From Trichodelitschia bisporula (taxonomy: Eukaryota > Ascomycota > Dothideomycetes > Phaeotrichales > Phaeotrichaceae), in NCBI GenBank assembly GCA_010356995.1, contig ML996701.1, positions 127,160 through 191,159 on the forward strand: a stretch of 64,000 bases of DNA, given 5' to 3'. Of the stretch, positions 58,191 through 64,000 are shown piece after piece (positions within the stretch are counted from its first letter, which is position 1; every line of letters starts with the position of its first letter). The notes beneath the pieces were generated by a model. The model saw nothing but the letters and a program-made list of their open reading frames with translations, was not told the DNA's origin and did not search any database. A program made the position numbers and the translations under genes.

Positions 58191-60641
58191 GCACTCCCGG
58201 TTGGAGCCTGAGTCAGCTTCCGACCGGTTAAGGGGCTATTCCGCTTCCGACCTCCAGTAAACGACAGACGTTTTTGCTGTCGTTTATCGGTATCCTCACT
58301 CGGTATTCCGAGGCCGGATGTTTTCGAGCCGACAGCGCCCTTATGCGGACTCCGGTGTCTAACGGCAGCCTCACCCGCGTTCTGGATCGCCTATTGGAGC
58401 CCAGACGAGCTAGAATGAGTCGGTCCAGATGTCGAGTTTCGACGGTGCGGTTGAGCGGTCCTCGAAGGCGCCGGTCAGTTCTTTCTACCATCCGGTCTCG
58501 CGCTTGCTGATGCGTTTCCAGGATATCCCGAGGTGATGGTCAAAGTAACACATGGCCGAAGAGCTGTAATTTTTAGTGAACTCTGTTCCGAGCCGTACGC
58601 TTGTGCAGAGTGGAAGAGTGGGTTGTTGGGTAATGCTGGAAGGAGGCCGGATTCATGTTTAATGACTGAACGATGACGACGGGAATATGTCGATACAAAC
58701 CTCGAATAATCTTAATCAGCGCCGTCGACAGGTTGCCCGATTGGACTTTGCTCCAGCCATGGGAGGTGGTGGGGTTCGAGTTGAGTGGATGGTACGGAGA
58801 TCGTCGTCATATTGATCGGCCAATGGTCTTTCTGACGTGCAGCTTCCGAAGTTGGCGTGGACATCTTTACTCGTGCGTTGTCAGCTAGTTGACCATAATG
58901 TCTGTTGTAGCAGGTAGCAATAATGCCTAATTCAGTCGTTTGCGAACCACAGGGTGCTTCTGTCGGCCGCTGGGCGTTGCGGTGAGCTGATGGGGCCGGA
59001 CAGCAAGGTTCAACAACACTGGGAAGCAGAACTGAGACATGATCCAAAGCAGGAAGCTGAATTGGTTGCAATGACAAAGTGGTAGCATCTCGTAACAAGG
59101 TGACGTGAGGATGCTGGAACGCAAAGAGAGAAAAGCGGACAGAAAGTAAGTTCATAAGTAGCGGTAGAAGGTCCAGAGAGAGCCATGAACAGACAAAGCG
59201 ACCCCAACTGTCGTCAAATTTCCGGCAGGTCAAACTGGGTGCCTGCACCTGCGTCGGCTTCGTTCCCGCATAACACCCGAACCCGTCTCGGACGGCAAGC
59301 AAACAGACGACAGACGAAATAGAGACATAAAAAGATGATGAAGGGGAAGAAGAAGACACGTCAAGGGACTGGAGAAGACGAAAAGGAAGAGAAGGAGAGA
59401 AGGGAAGAAGGAAATTCTCTCGACTTATGTACGACGTCAGAGGTACAGTCAATCCTGCCCCGCGATGGGACTTTGGGGGAAGGTACAAAGGAGATAGTTC
59501 CTGCCCGATGTGCTCTGGACCAGTCGCTGATCTCCAAAGATGGAAGGCTCGATAAAAACGCCCCCTTGCCCGCTTCAACTTCCATGGCAGGGATTAGAGG
59601 CCGCCCTACGGTCGAACCCGAGCCCAATGCCAGTCTGTGCGCGCATATGGGCAACCGGTAGATGCGCAGGTGGCTTGCTGCCCGAACTATTGACATCTTG
59701 ACTCTTGCAGGTCAGCGTACACCTTGGTATATTGTTGAAAGTATTGATGGACACTGTGCATTGAAAAGCCACTTCGCCCTTCAGTAGAATGCATTTCTCC
59801 TAGCCCGGAAGGCTGGCCTTGTCATCAGAAACGACCATCTCTGACGGAAGCCGTCTAGACCCTTCACCAAAGAAAAGTGGCCGTGTGGGGAGCGGATGCG
59901 TCATTAATGCGGGGAGACAGAATGGAATTCACCTCAACTCGCGGGTCGGGACGAGGTGCACTGTTCAAGTGGGCAGCCTAACGGACATCACTTGCGCCGT
60001 TGAAGTTGGCGCCCGTATATTGCCGTAAACGCACTTCTACGTCCGTAGTGGCTTGCAGAATATTGGCATCTAGCGCATCGGTGGCGGTCCGTTAACATTG
60101 GCCCATAATCCGCTTGACTCTCTCATGAGAGGCATAAAATTGGTATCTTCCTTCTTCGAGACCCGCGATCGATGGCTTCGGAGTTCATTACCTGTATTGG
60201 GGCAGCTTCGTGATGCTCAAGGACGGCTCATGCTAAGTGGGAACGGTTGTGCATTATTGAGGCGTAGTTGGAGGCTCTCTCGGCTGAACCGTCGGTCGCT
60301 TCGACCTTGTATGTATTGGCGGAGGAATCTCCGAAGCCGGGGTGGGACTCGGTATTCCAGAGCCAACGTCGAGTCAGCATCAGGATTCAATCCTCAATAT
60401 CATCTACCACAACTAGAGCCACGACGTGCAGTAGCTGCATAGTTAGCTGCTGGCCAATGACATTCATAGTTCCTTCCTAATATACATAGCGGAGTGGTAT
60501 TTGCGCCCAAATGACACCATGATATGCTTACGCCCAGCTCCTTGTACGCATATGGCCTTTGACCCATGCGATATTGCCCATAAAACGCCTTGAGCCTCAA
60601 AGGCCGTATGCGTCACCTCGTAGCCAATGCAATAATTTCGC
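58191..60641. other. Intergenic region, homeobox / PET191
   Basis: About 2.4 kb between the homeobox stop and the PET191 stop (both 3' ends). A minus-strand frame of 288 codons (58712-59578) is unusually long for chance but has no motif; see rejected items. Plus-strand sequence near 59335-59410 is strongly purine-rich. Confidence 0.4.
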
Positions 60642-61019
60642 TCATCTCCCCGACTCGCTCTCTCCCTCGGGAGCTTCTATGACGGGGGGCTTCTTCTTCT
60701 CACCCAAGCTCGCGTAAAGCTGTGAGTTATCCTCTGGTTCCGTTCCCATTTGCACCGGCTTGTTTCCCCGAAAGCGCTTGCGCATGTCGATCATGCCGCG
60801 CTTACAGTCGCCGTAGCCCTTCTTCAACTGTTGGCACCGGATGGGCAGCGTGTCGGAGAGCGGGAGGCGAATGCAGTCGGAGGGTTTGTTTCCTGAGAGT
60901 ACACACTCGGACTCGGCGAGGCATTGCGCCAGAGCGGCGCCTAGGAAACAAGGTCAGCGGCGTTCTTGCGCATTGTAGATGGGGCAGGTCGTACGAATGT
61001 CCTTGCAGGAGGACGGCAT
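60642..61019 (-). CDS. PET191: PET191/COA5: cytochrome c oxidase assembly factor
   Basis: Mitochondrial intermembrane-space protein required to assemble cytochrome c oxidase. Two exons, 61019-60995 (25 bases) and 60940-60642, with a 54-nt intron, give 107 residues. The first exon encodes MPSSCKDI, and splicing completes the first CX9C motif C-KDIRAALAQ-C (Cys5 and Cys15). The second is C-QQLKKGYGD-C. Extra cysteines lie in CLAESEC and SDC. The signature CKRGMIDMRKRFRGNKP follows immediately. The C-terminal 35 residues are hydrophilic and end in an acidic/basic tail (EAPEGESESGR). The protein is imported by the Mia40 relay in yeast, consistent with the twin CX9C layout. It is divergent from the lipase gene, sharing about 425 bases of promoter. 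Confidence 0.95.
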
Positions 61020-61444
61020 CGCGATTTGCAGAGGTTGATTAGCGACCAGTTGGTGTCAAGGGAAGGTCAGGCCAGCGCGATTTCTGGGGAAACATCAGTT
61101 ATATTGCCGGTGAGAAAGAGGGCGGTGACATGTAGAAATTTAAACTTTTCACCCAATACAGGAACAAGCATGTTGGGGAACTGACGTGCGCTAACGCCTT
61201 TTGAGCTCCCTTTCACATGCTTCACTCCTGGCATTCTGCAGCACAGCCGACGCGTCATAGGATCAACGTCCCCAAGATCTCACCCACACGACCGGCAGCA
61301 TTTGAAGTAGCACATGCTACGATGGCGAGCAGTGGCCGACTGACTGACCGGCCTTCCATAGCCTTTCCTTCAGCGTTGCGCGCTCCTGAATCGATGCAAC
61401 GGTAGACTTAACGGCACAAACGGAACCAAAACTACGCGCCCACC
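61020..61444. promoter_or_regulatory. Divergent promoter, PET191 / lipase
   Basis: The 425 bases between two divergent start codons must contain both promoters. I see no strong TATA element; the sequence ACTACGCGCCCACC precedes the lipase ATG in good context. Confidence 0.5.
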
Positions 61445-63211
61445 ATGATACCATTTCTCGGCCGCCTGCACCCATGGGAGTACCTCTCTCTGCTCGTATC
61501 CTTTATCCTTATCGGACTCGAGAGCTTCATCCGCATCATCACACTTTGCCTCCCTGCACCCATCATCAACTTCTGCTACCGGACCTCCCGCCGTCTGTTC
61601 AATTACCTGTCGTCGCCTACCAGTCGCAAGTCGCGCAAGAAAAAGAGAGCCATTGTGACATCTATTGCCCAGGCTTCCGACTTCGTTGAACTATGCGAAC
61701 TTTTCGACTACTATGCAGAGGAGCACATCGTGCAGACAAAGGACGGGTACCTGCTGGGGCTTCACAGGCTGGGATGGAAGAAGGGCGAGGAAGATCACAG
61801 AGTTAACTCTGGGAAGGGCAGCATTAAGAAGAAGGTTGTGTACCTGCACCATGGTCTCATGATGAACAGTGAGGTGTGGGTCTGTTTGACGGAGCGAGAG
61901 CGCTGCCTACCGTTCGTGCTTGTGGAGCAGGGCTATGATGTCTGGGTGAGTACTTCATGCGGTCTGCCCCATTCTGCCACTGACTGCCCGCAGTTGGGTA
62001 ATAATCGAGGCAACAAATACTCTAAAAAGTCTACTCTATGTGCCCCAACGGAGACTCGTTTTTGGAACTTCTCCATCGACCAGTTCGCCTTCCATGACAT
62101 CCCAGACAGCGTCGACTACATCCTCGCTACCACTGGCCAGCCATCGCTTTCGTACATTGGTTTCTCTCAGGGAACGGCCCAGGCCTTTGCGGCACTTTCA
62201 ATCCATCCTACCCTCAACGAAAAGGTTAACCTCTTCATCGCCCTTGCGCCCGCAATGTCACCGTCCGGGTTGACAAGCGGTATTGTTGACTCCTTCATCA
62301 AGTCATCACCTGACGTGCTCTTCCTTGCCTTTGGCCGGCGTGCGATCCTGGGCTCAGCAACCATGTGGCAGGCAATCCTCTATCCGCCCATCTTCGTCCG
62401 CACGATCGATATGAGCCTGGGCTTCCTGTTCGGTTGGAAAACCAAGAATATTACGCCGCATCAGAAACTCGCTGCCTACCCACATCTTTATTCCTTTACC
62501 TCCACTAAATCTGTCGTGCACTGGTTTCAAATCATCCGCAATGGAAAATTCCAAATGTACGATGACGAGGTACAAGGACCGTTCAAGGGTGAACGCTACT
62601 ACAAGGTCGCCAAGTTCCCGACGCGCAACATAAAGACGCCAATTGTCATGGTGTATGGGGGTCGGGACAGCCTCGTGGACATCAACGTCATGCTCAAGGA
62701 GCTACCGAAGCATACCACCGCGCAGGAAGTACCACACTACGAGCATCTGGACTTTTTGTGGGCGGACGATGTCGCCACACGGGTATTTCCAATTGTATTC
62801 GAGGCACTGGAGCAGTATGCACAAGGTGGCGAGGCGGAGACATCCTGGGACGACCTGCGGGCGGAGGGAAGGACGGACAGCTGGGGCGCCAGAGGCGGAC
62901 GATCAGGCTCCACTCACGGACACCTTGTTAATGGCACGAGCGGCCAATCTTCAAACCACTCATCTCCAGGCATATCGGACAATACGCTGCCCGAGCACGG
63001 CACTGAGGGGTGGTCGAGTAGCTACTCAGGCCAAAGTGAGGGTGTTGACTGTGATGCTGCGAATGGTGGAGCTAAGAGGAGGGCAGCGGCGAACTCTTTC
63101 TCGCAGATTGGCGGGCGAGGTATTCGACTCGCGGCTGTTCAACCCGTAGGCGGCGTTGTGGATGGCAAAGCAGAGGCAGAAAAGCTGAGTGGGGGTGAGG
63201 GGAAGCAATGA
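61445..63211 (+). CDS. Acid-lipase-type sterol esterase/lipase (Tgl1/Yeh1-like)
   Basis: Membrane-anchored alpha/beta hydrolase of the AB-hydrolase lipase family that includes yeast Tgl1, Yeh1 and Yeh2, which hydrolyse steryl esters (and triacylglycerol) at lipid droplets or the plasma membrane. Two exons, 61445-61945 and 61994-63211, total 572 residues; the 48-nt intron is a multiple of three and stop-free, but splicing gives the conserved GYDVWLGNNRGNKYSKKS. Residues about 13-43 are hydrophobic (membrane anchor), followed by a basic patch (RKSRKKKR). The oxyanion segment is YLHHGLMMNSEVW, the nucleophile elbow GFSQG (Ser225), the acid Asp392 in YGGRDSLVD and the base His418 in YEHLDFLW. The C-terminal 120 residues are Gly/Ser-rich and unlike the family core. 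Start context CCACCATGATA is good. Confidence 0.93.
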   Translation: MIPFLGRLHPWEYLSLLVSFILIGLESFIRIITLCLPAPIINFCYRTSRRLFNYLSSPTSRKSRKKKRAIVTSIAQASDFVELCELFDYYAEEHIVQTKDGYLLGLHRLGWKKGEEDHRVNSGKGSIKKKVVYLHHGLMMNSEVWVCLTERERCLPFVLVEQGYDVWVSTSCGLPHSATDCPQLGNNRGNKYSKKSTLCAPTETRFWNFSIDQFAFHDIPDSVDYILATTGQPSLSYIGFSQGTAQAFAALSIHPTLNEKVNLFIALAPAMSPSGLTSGIVDSFIKSSPDVLFLAFGRRAILGSATMWQAILYPPIFVRTIDMSLGFLFGWKTKNITPHQKLAAYPHLYSFTSTKSVVHWFQIIRNGKFQMYDDEVQGPFKGERYYKVAKFPTRNIKTPIVMVYGGRDSLVDINVMLKELPKHTTAQEVPHYEHLDFLWADDVATRVFPIVFEALEQYAQGGEAETSWDDLRAEGRTDSWGARGGRSGSTHGHLVNGTSGQSSNHSSPGISDNTLPEHGTEGWSSSYSGQSEGVDCDAANGGAKRRAAANSFSQIGGRGIRLAAVQPVGGVVDGKAEAEKLSGGEGKQ

Positions 63212-63566
63212 GGTGCTTGAGGGTTTTATGGATTGGATAGCGTTGGGTGAAGCACGATCTGCTTTCAGTATAGAGCTGCTGCCATTAAAATTGAGTCATT
63301 TTACACTGGCATCCATGAAACATCGGTAGTGAACAGCGGAAGGCGAGCCTCTTTTCAGAATCGCACTTGCGGGAGCGTGAGCGAGCATTGAATGGGACTG
63401 CCTACTCGGCAAGATTGTGACGTTTGTTTCAGTTCAAGGCAGATGTATGTACAACCCCGCCATCTTCGCTCTAGTTTCGGAAGAACGCTGACGACTTATT
63501 GGCATAGTTTGCTGAAGTCGGAACTTCGGCATCATGCCGCACCCCTCTGCTCAACACAATAGACGC
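63212..63566. other. Convergent intergenic region
   Basis: Between the stop codons of the lipase gene and the complex I subunit gene; presumably both 3' untranslated regions. No other feature seen. Confidence 0.5.
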
Positions 63567-63864
63567 TCAATCATCGTATCCTTCAGGTATCTGTCTGGGG
63601 CCGGCCGGAACTGCAAGTATGACGTTAGTGATACTCTCTCGGTCACTATGCCGGGATCATGGTCCCGGCGCACGACGTACTCGGATAGCTCAAGGGGATG
63701 TGCGGTCTCCTCTTGTCGCCCAGGCGGTAACGGATAGGAGGAATGGTGAAGGCCATAATGGGGCCGATGCAACCGATCACAATCGACCAGAAGATGGCCG
63801 GCTTCCGCACCGAAGCCCAGTGGATGTACCTCAGCGGCTGCGACCAGAACTGAGGTGTCGACAT
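63567..63864 (-). CDS. NADH:ubiquinone oxidoreductase 9.5 kDa subunit (complex I)
   Basis: Small accessory subunit of mitochondrial complex I known from filamentous fungi. Two exons, 63864-63681 and 63610-63567, with a 70-nt intron (63611-63680), give 75 residues. The sequence begins MSTPQFWSQPLRYIHWASV, has one hydrophobic helix (KPAIFWSIVIGCIGPIMAF), the conserved PPIRYRLGD, and ends IPAGPRQIPEGYDD, the characteristic C-terminus that only the splice brings into frame. It carries no cleavable presequence, as is usual for this subunit. The start is the ATG at 63864; the frame extends upstream only through non-ATG codons. Confidence 0.93.
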
Positions 63865-64000
63865 CGTGTTTGCTTGTGGGAGGCAGTTGGCGGGCAACGA
63901 CTGGATATTATTAGCACAATGCAGCTACACGCATCCATAGCACATTGCACATACAGAAAGCTTGCGCGGGCGCAATTCAATCGGGTTCGCTCAGCGTTGA
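63865..64000. promoter_or_regulatory. Upstream region of the complex I subunit gene (window end)
   Basis: The last 136 bases lie upstream of the complex I subunit start codon and hold at least part of its 5' leader and promoter. Nothing further can be said because the window ends. Confidence 0.4.

Noticed and set aside
58712-59578. Minus-strand open frame of 288 codons between the homeobox gene and PET191
   Set aside because: Long for chance, but it lacks a good start context, any recognisable motif, or partner exons, and its composition (Ser/Leu/Pro-rich) follows the pyrimidine bias of the strand. Kept as unlikely, not as a gene.
459-63211. Introns that are multiples of three and stop-free (permease intron 2, Doa1 intron 2, ARF-like intron 2, lipase intron) as a retained-intron mechanism
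   Set aside because: About four of 23 inferred introns show this. For introns of about 45 nt, one third being 3n and roughly half of those stop-free gives a similar number by chance, so no excess is evident.

Overview
The window looks like nuclear DNA of a filamentous ascomycete (Pezizomycotina). The basis is very short spliceosomal introns (mostly 44-60 nt, with CTAAC/CTGAC-type branch points), roughly balanced to GC-rich base composition, and a gene set typical of such fungi: a Dal5-type permease, an RCR-family protein, a fungal BTB protein, a Whi3/Scw1-type RNA-binding protein, a TALE homeodomain protein, PET191, and the 9.5 kDa subunit of complex I. I rebuilt the exon structures by eye from splice sites and protein family resemblance. 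No database search was run, so the class within Pezizomycotina is open.

Layout. 0.4-2.1 kb: MFS permease (minus). 5.2-6.0: HAD phosphatase (plus). 8.9-9.4: RCR-like membrane protein (plus), convergent with a probably mitochondrial cupin (10.1-10.8, minus). 11.4-12.5: degenerate tandem array with GAATTC-centred palindromes. 12.8-15.0: Smn1/YHR202W-type secreted or vacuolar metallophosphatase (minus). 16.2-18.7: Doa1/Ufd3/PLAA (minus). 20.4-21.5: BTB/POZ protein (plus). 21.5-26.6: no convincing gene, but a 271-bp tandem duplication with hairpins and a 57-bp minisatellite. 26.6-28.5: Whi3-like RNA-binding protein (minus) with a long pyrimidine-rich leader containing a 140-N assembly gap. 28.5-35.9: no convincing gene. 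35.9-36.2: small gag-like relic. 37.2-38.4: glutathionyl-hydroquinone reductase-type GST (plus), convergent with a large ARF-like protein (38.5-40.8, minus). 42.2-43.4: second BTB gene with an in-frame stop (plus). 45.8-45.9: candidate small secreted peptide. 46-56.8: long gene-poor tract. 56.8-58.2: TALE homeobox gene (plus). 60.6-61.0: PET191 (minus), divergent from a sterol-ester/acyl lipase (61.4-63.2, plus), which converges on the complex I 9.5 kDa subunit (63.6-63.9, minus).

Most genes are single housekeeping or regulatory loci, not a co-regulated cluster. Two respiratory-chain genes (PET191 and the 9.5 kDa subunit) flank the lipase, and the cupin also carries a mitochondrial-type N-terminus. 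Density is low: about 15 supported genes in 64 kb, with gene-free tracts of about 7, 5 and 11 kb lying mostly beside the two developmental-type regulators (Whi3-like and homeobox).

The most unusual locus is the ARF-like gene. Its GTPase domain has lost the nucleotide-hydrolysis motifs but kept the base-recognition motifs, and it is fused to a long C-terminal region that appears to contain three divergent copies of one motif set (FW ... LWxxYYT ... PD).
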